DNA of 23,328 bases from Chara braunii (Eukaryota; Streptophyta; Charophyceae; Charales; Characeae): the NCBI GenBank assembly GCA_003427395.1, contig BFEA01000797.1, positions 328,911 through 352,238 of the forward strand. The letters are read 5' to 3'. Below, piece by piece: positions 10,033 to 18,437 of the stretch. The notes under the pieces were generated by a model. It searched no databases, had not been told where the DNA came from, and was given only the letters and a program-made list of their open reading frames with translations. Positions within the stretch are counted from its first letter, which is position 1, and each line of letters starts with the position of its first letter. Made by a program: the position numbers and the translations under genes.

Positions 10033-10500
10033 CTAGCATTTTAAACCAGCTAAGGCAAGCGTCACTAACATCCTATCCATGGACGCTCGCAGGACCAGGT
10101 AGAAAGCTTCGAAGTTGTCGTCGTCTCCGTAGTCCTCTATGTCCTCTAGAGTCTTAATAAACTTCTTCCAGAACCGGTTATGTGCCGAGAGTGTCCTGAG
10201 AACAGCTCCGTCAACTATTACTTTAGCTAGCTCTCCTGCCTTCCTGGCCTCCTTTTCTAGGAGTCTCTCAGTCTCTCTCGGTGTCTCGTACCACGATCTA
10301 GACCAGGGTCGCTCATCGAAAGGAGTCACGCACAATATGTATCTAATCACACGACCGTTTTCAACTCCTACCCAGAGCCCGGTCACTCGCGCGTCCCTCA
10401 CTGCTTGCCGAGTGCACTCGTCTTCCTCGATCACACTGAGTCTTGCTAGGTGTTCTACTTGCATCACTACACAGGCCACCGATCCATCTAACTTCCCCAC
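10033..10500 (-). pseudogene. Array member B: N-terminal half of a long-form paralogue
   Basis: An open frame ending at TAG 10033-10035; the 5' end is uncertain because the first in-frame ATG (VVMQVEHL) lies inside the readable part. The C-terminal stretch NFEAFYLVLRASMDRMLVTL, followed by ALAG, lines up with FVKAYLFLSAEGAREVVLSL, followed by AISG, of the member near 13.8 kb. It then stops just where the others continue into the ERY helix and second half. The middle has WSRSWYETPRETERLLEKEA, a charged helix, and an acidic patch DIEDYGDDDNFE. I read it as a truncated family member; it could also be a distinct gene with a converging motif. Its stop is 25 nt before the ATG of A'. Confidence 0.5.
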
Positions 10501-10557
10501 GACATGCGAGGAAAACTTATCATTGGAATACTAAATCGTACCGCTCGTTGTCTCCTA

Positions 10558-10695
10558 TCATTGCTCTGATGCTCCTTCCGCACTCTCCTTTTCTTTCGGG
10601 TCTGTAGCCTCTGAAGACTCCTTCGGCGGTTCTGTCGATTCCGACGACTGCCCTGATTCCTCGCGGTTACCATCTCTCGTCTTCACGCTCTCCAT
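10558..10695 (-). pseudogene. Short Ser/Glu-rich acidic frame upstream of B
   Basis: ATG at 10695, TGA at 10558 followed at once by TAG, 45 codons, dominated by Glu, Ser, Lys and Pro. It is in the same frame as B. In a neighbouring frame just downstream lies ISFPRMSWGS, reminiscent of the HFPRI end that closes the long-form members after their acidic tails (14.1 and 13.0 kb). It may be the leftover C-terminal tail of a lost array member. Low confidence. Confidence 0.3.
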
Positions 10696-11069
10696 AAAAT
10701 TTAATCGCCACCTCCTGAAGAACTCTCTGTCTTCTCTAAAGAGACTCTACAGTCCCCTCGTTACCACTTCTATTCTATGCAGTTCCCTCTCACTATTGCT
10801 GGTTCTGCAGCCCCGAATCTTGTCGCCCAACTCCCTGACTCGCTTTAAAACTGGTTATATAACATGCTCCTTGACTCTCTTCACCCTCTCATCTACATTT
10901 TTCATTCTCAACTGTCCATCTCTCCCTAAGTTCAGAGGGTCTCTCACATCTTACTCCGAGCTTCCGTCGGTGTTTCGTCTCAAACTATCTCTATGCATAC
11001 AACCCCCTTTACGCATACAACCACTTCATATACAATCCACCTCTGTGTCGTTATTTCCCTCTGTGCTCC

Positions 11070-11235
11070 TAACCTCTGCTCTCGTATAATATCCTCCTCA
11101 AGTTCTTTGTACTCGCTGTCCGACAACTCCTCATTTATATTCACCCTCAGGAGAATCTGTAGCGTTCCGTCATCATGTGCTAAGCGTCTAGAAACCGCTC
11201 GCGCATACGGCAGTCATTGCAAGGAAGGTTCACAT
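11070..11235 (-). pseudogene. Fragment D2: partner of the fragment near 11.6 kb
   Basis: The minus-strand frame reads RRLAHDDGTLQILLRV, then NINEELSDSEYKELEEDI. It aligns with KQLVNEDFTVTLLLRA, HIEENLTEQECLRRAGEF in the fragment at 11.5-11.7 kb: a short strand (ILLRV or LLLRA) followed by an acidic helix. It is interrupted by an upstream stop and has no clear ends. It appears to be a second, smaller duplicated module within the array. Not recognised. Confidence 0.4.
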
Positions 11236-11500
11236 CGCTCGTCAGCAGGTGGACAGTTTGTCACTATTCCGTGAGCGACCACTCAAGGATGTCTATCATC
11301 CACACTCCTCCATGAAGTGAAACCTCTACGATCCCACCGGAGAGAGTACGAAGTTCGGGGTCTATGTCGGTACAGCGCTGGTTCGTGCTCTGTCATGTCA
11401 ACGCAATCCGACTCATACTCTGCTCCTCGCCACCGCTACCATCTCATCAAAGAACAACTTTGCGCGTACGTATCCGTCGACCATACCATTACCTCGTATG

Positions 11501-11660
11501 TTACCTTTGTTGAAACGTCACGCATGCGAGGACCCCCGCCCCGTGTTCGTCGATAAACTCTCCAGCCCGTCGCAAACATTCTTGCTCTGTCAGGTTTTCT
11601 TCTATGTGCGCTCTTAGTAAAAGGGTCACTGTAAAGTCTTCGTTCACTAATTGTTTGCTT
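11501..11660 (-). pseudogene. Fragment D1: duplicated strand-helix module
   Basis: Open minus-strand frame ending at 11501 with VSKQLVNEDFTVTLLLRAHI and an acidic helix ENLTEQECLRRAGEFIDEH. It pairs with fragment D2 near 11.1 kb over about 35 residues. It follows the degraded C-terminal part of member C and may be the start of a separate gene. No known domain is recognised. About 400 bases on either side of D2 (10.70-11.07 and 11.24-11.50 kb) hold no readable paralogue. Confidence 0.4.
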
Positions 11661-12400
11661 ACCTCACCCCCAGTTGATGCCCGCCCTGACATTCCTCCTA
11701 CTCTCAGTCCTTTCCTCCAACCCAACATATTTGTCCTCGATGCGCCTCCGACAATAATCGATCAGATCCGCTGGCCTCAGACAATCTACCCAACAAGTCG
11801 CGTCAAATTGCCGTCAATCAGCCCCCTCACCGTCTCGTAGTCAAAATACCCTCATCGTACACAGACGGTGAAATACGCTTCCTTGAATCGGGGCGCTAAT
11901 CCCAATGCAAGAGCGAAATGAGTGTCGTTAACTCCTCGACTCAAATTCCTAACGCCTCCGTACATTTGTTCTATCACGAACGCGGGCAGGGCCCACCTCC
12001 AGGCCTGCACGGGGTAGAGGTTTGGCCTCGGGGGTCCAAATATGACGCGCATTAGTGGCTGTCTACTTGTGGCTAGAACGGTTGCTTTCCTAGTCACAAT
12101 ACTCCTCGCTAGGGCCTCGTACCTCCACCAGGTCCGGCCAACGCCGACAAGTGTTAACCCTATCTCGGACTCCTGCGACCTGTCGAATACAAGATGTCTG
12201 ATTGCCCCCACCTGCCTGTCACCATTCGCCTTTCTAACTTCTAAGATCACTGTCCACAAGAACACTCCTTCCCCTATCCACGTTCTCGTATACCTAAGCG
12301 GCACGCTCTCACTCTCGTCATGTCGCACAGGGAGAGGAATGTCGAACCCAAGAGCAGTCTCTCTGGGGTTTTGTCAATCTCTTCACCTTTTAGGAGTCAG
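11640..12400 (-). pseudogene. Array member C: diverged long-form paralogue
   Basis: The main open part is 11852-12328, extending upstream in frame through GFDIPLPVRHDE to about 12370. It follows the long-form layout: GFDIPLPV (compare VGFTFPSHP and VDFTLPIRP), GVFLWTVILEV (compare SVWLWMYRE), LVFDRSQESEIGLTLVGVG, WRYEALARS, VIFGPPRPNLYP, then LPAFVIEQMYGGV and LSRGVNDTHFALAL. The last blocks match VPAFVVDAAFGGI and FSRGDLDTHYIYY in the member at 14.6 kb. It stops at 11852; a neighbouring frame then reads RPADLIDYCRRRIEDKYVGL, matching the Leu/Asp/Arg helix of the other long forms. A frameshift and the loss of the tail mark it as a pseudogene. Confidence 0.6.
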
Positions 12401-12462
12401 AATCGTGTAGTACCCGATATGCCTACCACACGCTCGAATCACTCCTCATGTCTCCATCTGCC

Positions 12463-12897
12463 TCACAAGTCAGCCCACTCAGCTCTCATTCTAATTACTA
12501 ACTCCACTGTCTCACGCCACTCGAACTTTGACAGGTTCCTTCCTATAACCGGAGGAGCTGGAATACGGTCGAATACTTCAATCTTTGCAGTCCTGCTAAC
12601 CGTATTTCCCTCTACCTTTAATCGTTCATTTTCAGCTCGCATCAATTTGGCCGCTCTCTTCCAACTGCTTCCGTATAGGTAGCCTCCTATTCGTCTCTTG
12701 GGAAAAGATACCCGCACGTCGTACTCATCTAAGTTGATGATGCGGTAGGTGAGGACATACAACCGCTCGTGTTTTATGCCGCCCTTCCGAACATACTCAT
12801 ACTTAACAAGCTCGTATGGCAGTATACCCCTCTTCGTCCTCACTTTCAAGTTGTGTATTACTTCATCGATCTCCTCTCTTGTCGGCCCTCGCTCGTC
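12463..12897 (-). CDS. Array member A'': short-form paralogue, start uncertain
   Basis: The frame is open from at least 12897 to TGA 12463-12465. The N-terminal helix (GPTREEIDEVIHNLKVRTKR) corresponds to KPSEEKLKS...QGKR in gene A. The core then reads GILPYELVKYEY, ERLYVLTYRIINLDEYDVRV, SSWKRAAKLMRAENERLK and AKIEVFDRIPAPPVIG, each with a counterpart in A at the same position. No Met lies near the expected start: the frame runs upstream through WSCRSPDER without an ATG in the part I read, so the true start may have been lost. It lies between long forms C' (upstream) and C (downstream). Function unknown. Confidence 0.5.
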   Translation of the reverse strand, partial: DERGPTREEIDEVIHNLKVRTKRGILPYELVKYEYVRKGGIKHERLYVLTYRIINLDEYDVRVSFPKRRIGGYLYGSSWKRAAKLMRAENERLKVEGNTVSRTAKIEVFDRIPAPPVIGRNLSKFEWRETVELVIRMRAEWADL

Positions 12898-13008
12898 AGG
12901 CGACCTACAACTCCAACATACCTGTCTAAAGAAGATCAGGTGTTTGCCTATCCATAATCCCTTCGATTACTCCCTTTCTCCTTATTTTCTGCGACGTACC
13001 GCGCGTAT

Positions 13009-14056
13009 CTAGGCTCTAAGATCGACCACTATCCTCGGAAAGTGGATCGGTACCCCAGCAGCCTCGTCCTCATCGTCGATCGGCTCTGCCTCGTCGTCCG
13101 TCTCGGATACCTCCTTGTCGTCGTCTGTCTCCGGCTCTATGTTAAATCCTGACGCTCCTATTCTCTCGTAGTAACGCGCGACCAGCCGTGGGGATATAAG
13201 CGCGTCACTCCACCAGGCCTTTCAATCGTCCTCAAAGAGTCGCCCCAACGAAGCGACGTACTCACTCTAAGCTCCCTATCCAGAAGGTCCCACATGTATG
13301 ATCGTGGAGCCCGTCTTCAACCTGACGATGTCGCCTGAGTCTAATCTCTACACGGAGTGGGGGCTATAGACCGCATCAACTCTATAAGTTGAAGCCTCTC
13401 GCCGCCCCTACGCAAACCCCCGGTCAATAGAGAGTGTAGATATAATCCGTGTCGAGATCGCTACGAGAGAAGATATTGAGGTCCCGTAGCGTCAGGTAGG
13501 ACTCCACCACCCCACCATTTTCCTCCGAGCAGCTCATCCACCACGATGTGGGTACAGTCGTCCTCAATCGTCTGTAAGAGAAAGGGAAAAACCTCGGTCC
13601 CGCGATACGGAGCTCTCCCGAGATATCCCTAGCGGGAACCCTGTGGGACCACCTCCTCGCGCTGGTCTCCTCGTCGCGCCGAAAGGAATCTATCCCCTCT
13701 CGGAGGTATCTCTCGGCGCAGTCTATGACCACGCACGATCCCGAGATAGCAAGAGATAGCACGACCTCCCTCGCGCCCTCAGCACTCAAGAACAGATAAG
13801 CCTTCACAAAGCCCCAACTAACCTGGTCAAGAAGCCTATCCTCGGGGTCTCTCATTCCATCAAACTCTCGATACATCCATAGCCAGACGCTTGGCCAGAG
13901 GAGTATTGATCGTCATTGGAAACAGTGGTCGCTCTTGTGGATGGGGTGAGAGGGAAAGGTGAACCCCACTAGTTCTCCCTCCACTAACTCTGGGGGCTCA
14001 TACCTCCACCACTGATCTATGACGGGGAATTCCTCTGTCGCCGTAGGCTGCCACAT
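13009..14056 (-). pseudogene. Array member C': long-form paralogue with a stop and a frameshift
   Basis: The likely start is the ATG at 14056 (MWQPTATEEFPV). It reads YEPPELVEGELVGFTFPSHP, meets a TGA at 13913-13915 where the sister copy has TGG, and continues through SILLWPSVWLWMYREF, WGFVKAYLFLSAEGAREVVL, AERYLREGIDSFRRDEE, GPRFFPFSYRRLRTTVP and LNIFSRSDLDTDYIY. The frame shifts near 13430 and then reads ARYYERIGASGFNIE, an acidic tail and HFPRIV before the TAG at 13009-13011. About 350 codons. The start, acidic tail and FPRI end agree with the copy upstream, so both gene ends are fixed by comparison. The function is unknown to me; the acidic tail and basic/aromatic core suggest a soluble protein. 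Confidence 0.68.
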
Positions 14057-14081
14057 CCACTCCCTCACCACGTACTATACC

Positions 14082-15160
14082 CTAGGCTTTGATGGCGATC
14101 CCTATCCTCGGGAAATGCGCCTCTGCGATGTCGTTCTCCTCTCCTGATTCGGCGTCCTCCCTGTCGAAGTCTACCCAATCAGGCTCTCAGGCCTCCTCCT
14201 CCTTGTCGTCGTCGAGGTCCTCCTCTAATCGATATCCCGGCGCCCCGACCGCCTCGTAATACCGTGTAAGCTGGTACACGGCTATGAGCGGGTCAGCATC
14301 TCCAGGTCCCCACGAGTCCCAGTACCCCGTGAAGACCTGACTTATACACGTGGTGTAGTCGGGTCCCGCTCGAAGCTCGCGATCTAGCAGGTTCCACACG
14401 TAGGCAGGCGGCGGTTGTCCCCACTCGTAACCCTCGCCCCACCAGGGTTCAGACGAGGTGGGAACAATCGATAGGATCAGCTTTATAAGTTGTATCCTCT
14501 CATTTCCCCACCGTGGCCCAACGGTCACCAGGGAATAATAAATGTAGTGGGTGTCAAGGTCCCCTCTCGAGAAGTGCTCGAGCTCCATTGTAGTGAGATA
14601 TGCCTCGACAAGGCCCCCTATACCTCCGAATGCCGCGTCGACCACAAAGGCGGGAACGGTCGCCCTCAGCCTACAACCCGCATATGGGAAAAACCCATCA
14701 CGGACAACCTGAAGTTTTTCGGAAATCACACGAGGAGGAAATTGGTGAGACCACTCACTAACGTTCTGCTACTTCTCACGTCGGAAGGCCTCTACCGCGT
14801 CCCGCAAGTATCTTTCGGGCCAACCGATTATCTCACAAGTCCCCCAGACCACTAGGGTCAGTGCAACCTATCCAACCACGTCCGGACTCAGATACAGGTA
14901 GGCCTTGACCTTCCCATACGCGATCTCTTCCGAATGTCTCCCACGCGGATTCTGGCTCCCCTTAAGATCCCTGTGCATCCACAGCCAAACTCCAGGCCAC
15001 AAGATAATCGATCGCCACCTGCACAGGTCGTCGTGTCAGTTTGTGGGCCGAATCGGTAATGTAAAATCTACGAGGCCTCTTCTACGAGCTCGGCAGGCTC
15101 AATCCCCCAACGCGGGCTGACAGGATACCTCTCTACTTCTGAGGGTGACCACATCCGCAT
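14082..15160 (-). pseudogene. Array member C'': long-form paralogue, first gene of the array
   Basis: ATG at 15160 (MRMWSPSEVERYPV). The frame shifts near 15080, then one frame continues to the TAG at 14082-14084, with four internal stops: one just before DDLCRW, one after SPDVVG, one after RREK and the TGA at 14187. The longest open piece is 14187-14729. Blocks in order: SIILWPGVWLWMHRDL, GKVKAYLYL, ERYLRDAVEAFRREK, DGFFPYAGCRLRATVPAFVV, FGGIGGLVEAYLTTMELEHF, SRGDLDTHYIYYSL, WNLLDRELRAGPDYTTCISQ, LTRYYEAVGAPGYRLEEDLD, an acidic tail and HFPRIGIAI. It is about 355 codons and pairs end to end with the next copy, whose ATG lies 25 nt beyond its stop. It follows the long leader of the minus-strand element. 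I recognise no family. Confidence 0.68.
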
Positions 15161-15223
15161 AAGTCAACTGAGGATAAAGAGACGCAAAAAAAAGTCAATA
15201 AAAACATAAAAATCCTATGAAGT

Positions 15224-15293
15224 TTTCGGCAGCGCCTCGCCTCCCTCCGTTAGGATGGGGTTCGGGAGGTCCTCCCTATGATAGAAGCTGCCT
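15224..15293. repeat. Foldback motif, copy 1
   Basis: ttcggcagcgcctcgc, then ccgttaggatggggttcggg, closing with gaagctgcc. It shares the cggcagc start and the gttNggatg-gg centre with two further copies. The closing arm is degraded. Confidence 0.65.
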
Positions 15294-15383
15294 ACCTAGG
15301 TACTATATAGGTCCTAAAGTGCCCTAGATAACGAGGGAATGAAATTTCAAGCTCAGATTGGGCTCACAAGCCTTATATTCGAG

Positions 15384-15421
15384 TTCCCTCGAATACAAGG
15401 CGCATGCTCAATTCGAGGGAA
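15384..15421. repeat. Inverted repeat ttccctcgaat / attcgagggaa
   Basis: Perfect 11-bp arms with a 16-base loop (15384-15394 and 15411-15421). The left arm also overlaps a second inverted repeat, tattcgag / ctcgaata at 15376-15395, so two hairpins compete for the same strand. Confidence 0.75.
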
Positions 15422-15999
15422 TTCCACCTACTGCCCCGCGAGTGCGTCCTCGACCAATGGGTCTAGTCCCAGAATAAAACCCAAAATTAGAATGTATACT
15501 TAATTACTAGCCGGCTTTTTAGGCCATTATTCTATCTTTTGGGGATTTTAAGAGCTTTAATTAATAAATTCAAAAACAAATACGGAAGGGCTCACTTCCA
15601 CTCCCCCAATGCATACGAAAAATGATCACCAACGCATAAGAGTCGGGAGGCAAGACCGAAGTGTTTTTTGCTCTTTCGTTTGGATTTTTCCTGAATTTTT
15701 ATCAATGAAATCTAAAAATAACTATTTAAATTGACTAAAATGATAAAATCCTTGTTCTTCTCTCCCGATTTTAGGAAAGCCAAAACAACCCCCGCCTGAA
15801 AATAAAAAGGTCTAGTACCCTTTTTTACTCCCCTTCATGAATTTTTCTTGTAATTTCTACTTTTTAATTAGGATAAATTAGAAACAAATAAAATTGATTC
15901 TTTATATTTCCTTATATCCGTTGAGGGTCAAGTTTCCCTAGGATTTGCCGATTTTCAAGTTTTCTGGGGGCCTGGAATGATTTTAGGGAATTTGCGAAA

Positions 16000-16074
16000 A
16001 TTTCGGCAGCGTTTCGCGTTCCCCCCCGTTGGGATGAGGTGGGGTATGAGTCCCTCAAATAACGCTGCCGAAAT
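16000..16074. repeat. Foldback motif, copy 2 (perfect terminal arms)
   Basis: Arms atttcggcagcgtt (16000-16013) and aacgctgccgaaat (16061-16074) are exact inverse complements, 14 bp, around a body with cccccccgttgggatgaggt. It is the best-preserved of three copies in the leader. Confidence 0.85.
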
Positions 16075-16200
16075 GATGAAAACCTAGCAGAATATCACAA
16101 AAGAGAAACTTTGATTTTTACTTGATTTTTAGATATTTTTAATCAATTTTCTTAAATTAATTGTCAAAAATTTGAATTAAAAGAAAAAATTTCAAAAACA

Positions 16201-16268
16201 TTTTGGCAGCAATTTCCCTCCCCTCGTTGGGATGGGGTTCGAAGGTTATCCCTTAATTAAAAGAGGCA
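16201..16268. repeat. Foldback motif, copy 3
   Basis: ttttggcagcaatttccctc, then ctcgttgggatggggttcga, lining up with copies 1 and 2. The closing arm is largely lost (aagaggcaaaa). Confidence 0.6.
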
Positions 16269-16478
16269 AAAACAAACGAACTCAAGTTTAACGAACTCAA
16301 ATTTTTATTAATTTTAAGATATATTTTAATTTTTATTTATTTAATGCATCACAAAATTTTTAAATTAATACTTTTTATTTTCAGCGGGTATACTCACACA
16401 AAGTCCTAAATCCCAGCAATACTCCGGAAAACTGTACCTATAACTCGATTCAATCTATCTTACATCCCTAAATTAGGA

Positions 16479-16519
16479 TTAGGGTTTCACCTAATTAGGG
16501 TTTCACCTAATTAGGGTTT
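16479..16519 (-). promoter_or_regulatory. Three telo-box motifs at 16-bp spacing
   Basis: ttagggttt on the plus strand (aaaccctaa on the minus strand) occurs at 16479, 16495 and 16511, exactly 16 bp apart, inside a tttcacctaattaggg tandem unit. aaaccctaa is the plant telo-box, known from promoters and as a binding site of Myb-type TRB proteins. Whether it acts here is unknown; it could also be a short telomere-like repeat. Confidence 0.6.
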
Positions 16520-17154
16520 TGGTTTTTGCGCGCAACCGCACGTGCATCACAAACCCTCGATTCTCGCGGGAGAAGTTTTGCCAAGATCTCACAAGTTCGA
16601 GGGAAAAAGTTATTGGATTACTTTTTCTTATTTTTGTTTCTTTTAATTTAAACAAAATTTCAAAAAAAAATCAATTTCCCCTTTATTTTCTATTATTTTT
16701 AGTATCAGTTGGAGCCCGCCGTTTTCCCAAATGAGGTCTGTTTCCCCCGACTAAGGTCTCAAAATGTCGGGAAAAAATACAAGGACCAACTTTGGTCCGG
16801 GCGGGGTTCCCTTGATTTCGCTTCGTTTCCTTGCAATTTAAATAAAAAGAAAATTGTAATATTCAGAATTCTAATAATAATAATAAAAAAATCCATATCT
16901 CCCTTTTTAGCCGTCAGAATTTTTCAAAAAGCGTCTCAAATTGTTTGCCTCGACGAGAGGACGAACTTTGACCTGGGGGCGGTTTTCACAAAAACGCCCG
17001 GATCAAAAGATAATAAGGAAAAACGGATAACTAAATTAAACAAAAAAAAGGAAAAATTGACTAATCAACTTCTCAACGCTAATTAGTCTCTGGCTGATTA
17101 GCCAGCGCACCCCCGTTGATAGGGGAAGGCTGAGGCCTTGGGGGTGCAGTCCCC

Positions 17155-17172
17155 TCCCCAGCAACGGCGCCA
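17155..17172 (-). other. Primer-binding site, tRNA-Asp type
   Basis: On the minus strand the site reads tggcgccgttgctgggga, matching 17 of 18 bases of the complement of the 3' end of plant tRNA-Asp (tccccggcaacggcgcca). The preceding four bases are AATT and before them is ...cctcaca, a typical LTR end in CA. It shows that an LTR lies to the right (from 17177) and the element's interior to the left. Confidence 0.8.
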
Positions 17173-17176
17173 AATT

Positions 17177-17967
17177 TGTGAGGAAACTAGGGGAGGGGTG
17201 GTCTACCGTTCGCTGAAGCTAAAGGCAACAGCGTCTGTCACTCGCTTCGCCCACTTCGGAGGTCCTCGGCGGTCGGCAGGGAGTCAGGGTTAGCGCAGCC
17301 TGTCGAGCCCTCGCTTAGTGATCATCTCTAATGTTCACAAGATTTGACGTAGTACCAAGTTTACAGTTAAAAAGAAATAATTAAGGACAACCCGTTATGC
17401 CAATGGTCACAGATCAGGGATTTTTGCCACGTTTCTCTCGGAGTCCCTGTTTCCCTCACCTCAATATCAGATTCGCAGGATCATTGCCGAGATCTGTGAT
17501 GAAGATTAGGAAGCACATGGTTCCATACATATATGTTTTGTTCCAAGCGTTTTCGATCTCAGCTAGAGATAGACATAAGGAGATCCTCAGCAAAGAAAAA
17601 TAATAAATAAATAAATAAATAAATCAGTAATTAAATAAATAAATAACCCGTACTAAGCCTTCCCTTAGCTAGCGAGCAATTCCCTTTAGTTCCCCCTCCT
17701 CTCTTTGATCTTCATGCAAGCAGTCACTTACTCGTTCACTCACTCACTTGCTCACGACTATAAGCGTGTGTTCTCACACACCCTTACTCCCAATCTCTAA
17801 AAAAAAACAAGGAGAGATCATCGAAACAGTGAATATTCAAAGTGAAAATAAAGATGTTAGATGATCGGTGCCTTAGAAGCTCAGACTGTTAGTGAACCAG
17901 TAGCACCGATCGTTGTTGTGTCGAGGTCAGAGTCTTGCAGGCTGAAGTGTTCAACCACTCATGATAC
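17177..17967 (-). mobile_element. Probable 5' LTR of the minus-strand element (outer edge unresolved)
   Basis: Adjacent to the tRNA-Asp-type primer-binding site and ending, in minus sense, in cctcaca. It contains an AAAT microsatellite and a TATA-like catatatgtatgg (minus strand, about 17523-17535). Its far end cannot be found: a MITE interrupts at 17971, and the minisatellite beyond may or may not belong to the LTR. No protein gene is seen. Confidence 0.45.
17598..17646. repeat. AAAT microsatellite
   Basis: Runs of aaat in two blocks, interrupted by cagtaatt. Confidence 0.9.
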
Positions 17968-17970
17968 TTA

Positions 17971-18437
17971 GGGGCTCGTTCGACACTCCTCGGGCGCGAA
18001 AATTCCACGAGGAATTGTTCGTTCCACCTATCCTCGGGGATGCAGTCGGAAAAAAAAAAGTGAAAACACTCCGAACACTCCGAAGGAAAAATTCCTTGGG
18101 CTCCGAGGATTCCCCAGCCATTTCTTCCTTTTGCCCAAGGGACCTCACGAGGTCCCTTGGGCAAAACGAATCCGCGTTTCACGGAGAGGAGCGGGCACAT
18201 GGGTAGAGAGACGTTACAACCGAGAATCTGAATCGTGGCGGCACCCTATTGGCTGAAGGCCTCAAACACATTTGATTTTATTTTATTTTTATTTTTCTTG
18301 TCTGACATCGCTCCAAGGAAACGTCCTTGGGCGACATTCCCGAGGACAGCTGGAACGATGGCGGGAATTTCCTTGAAAACCCCCAAGGAAACTTCCTTGG
18401 GCCCCGAGGACACCCCAAGGAGTGTCGAACGAGCCCC
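17971..18437. mobile_element. Harbinger/Tourist-like MITE, 467 bp
   Basis: Terminal inverted repeats ggggctcgttcgacactcc (17971-17989) and its exact inverse complement (18419-18437). Both ends are flanked by TTA (17968-17970 and 18438-18440), the target duplication typical of PIF/Harbinger and Tourist elements. The two halves remain partly complementary further in (tcctcggggatg on the left, tcctcgggaatg on the right when inverted). No transposase is encoded, so it would depend on an element elsewhere. The intact ends and target site suggest fairly recent insertion into the LTR-derived sequence. Confidence 0.88.
18129..18166. repeat. Near-perfect 38-bp palindrome inside the MITE
   Basis: ttttgcccaagggacctc and its exact inverse complement, with only two bases (ac) between. 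The ccaagg / ccttgg words recur elsewhere in the MITE, at 18315-18333 and 18383-18401. Confidence 0.92.

Larger units (their letters stand above)
15165..17150 (-). other. AT-rich gene-free leader
   Basis: About 2 kb, rich in A/T runs, with no frame that resembles a protein. It contains three copies of a cggcagcg-type foldback motif, a pair of competing ctcgaat hairpins and three evenly spaced telo-boxes, annotated separately. Its place between the minus-strand primer-binding site and the first array gene suits the long 5' untranslated leader of Tat/Ogre-like elements. Confidence 0.5.
9006..17172 (-). mobile_element. Minus-strand LTR element (Athila/Tat/Ogre-type PBS) carrying the gene array
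   Basis: The tRNA-Asp-type primer-binding site at 17155-17172 points leftward. Reading that way come a 2-kb AT-rich leader and then the paralogue array, all in sense orientation. In Ogre-type plant elements an extra ORF1 of unknown function lies between leader and gag, so this position suits an additional-ORF element. No protease, RT or integrase is seen on this strand, so if this is one element it is non-autonomous or truncated. No 3' LTR is visible. It is equally possible that the array is a separate insertion downstream of an orphan LTR and leader. Confidence 0.45.

Noticed and set aside
9430-12682. Plus-strand open frames across the 9-15 kb array
   Set aside because: They are low-complexity Ser/Leu/Pro translations of the antisense of the minus-strand paralogues; only the minus-strand frames show block-by-block similarity to one another.
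9006-15160. Bacterial or organellar operon
   Set aside because: No Shine-Dalgarno-like sites consistently precede the starts, there are no recognisable bacterial genes, and the flanks are plant-type LTR elements and a MITE.
16201-16268. tRNA B-box-like ggttcgaa in the foldback motif, suggesting a SINE or tRNA gene
   Set aside because: No A box or cloverleaf could be drawn, and the other two copies lack the box.
17766-17781. gtgtgt-tctc-acacac hairpin
   Set aside because: Very short, in simple-sequence context, and expected by chance next to actc and ca runs.
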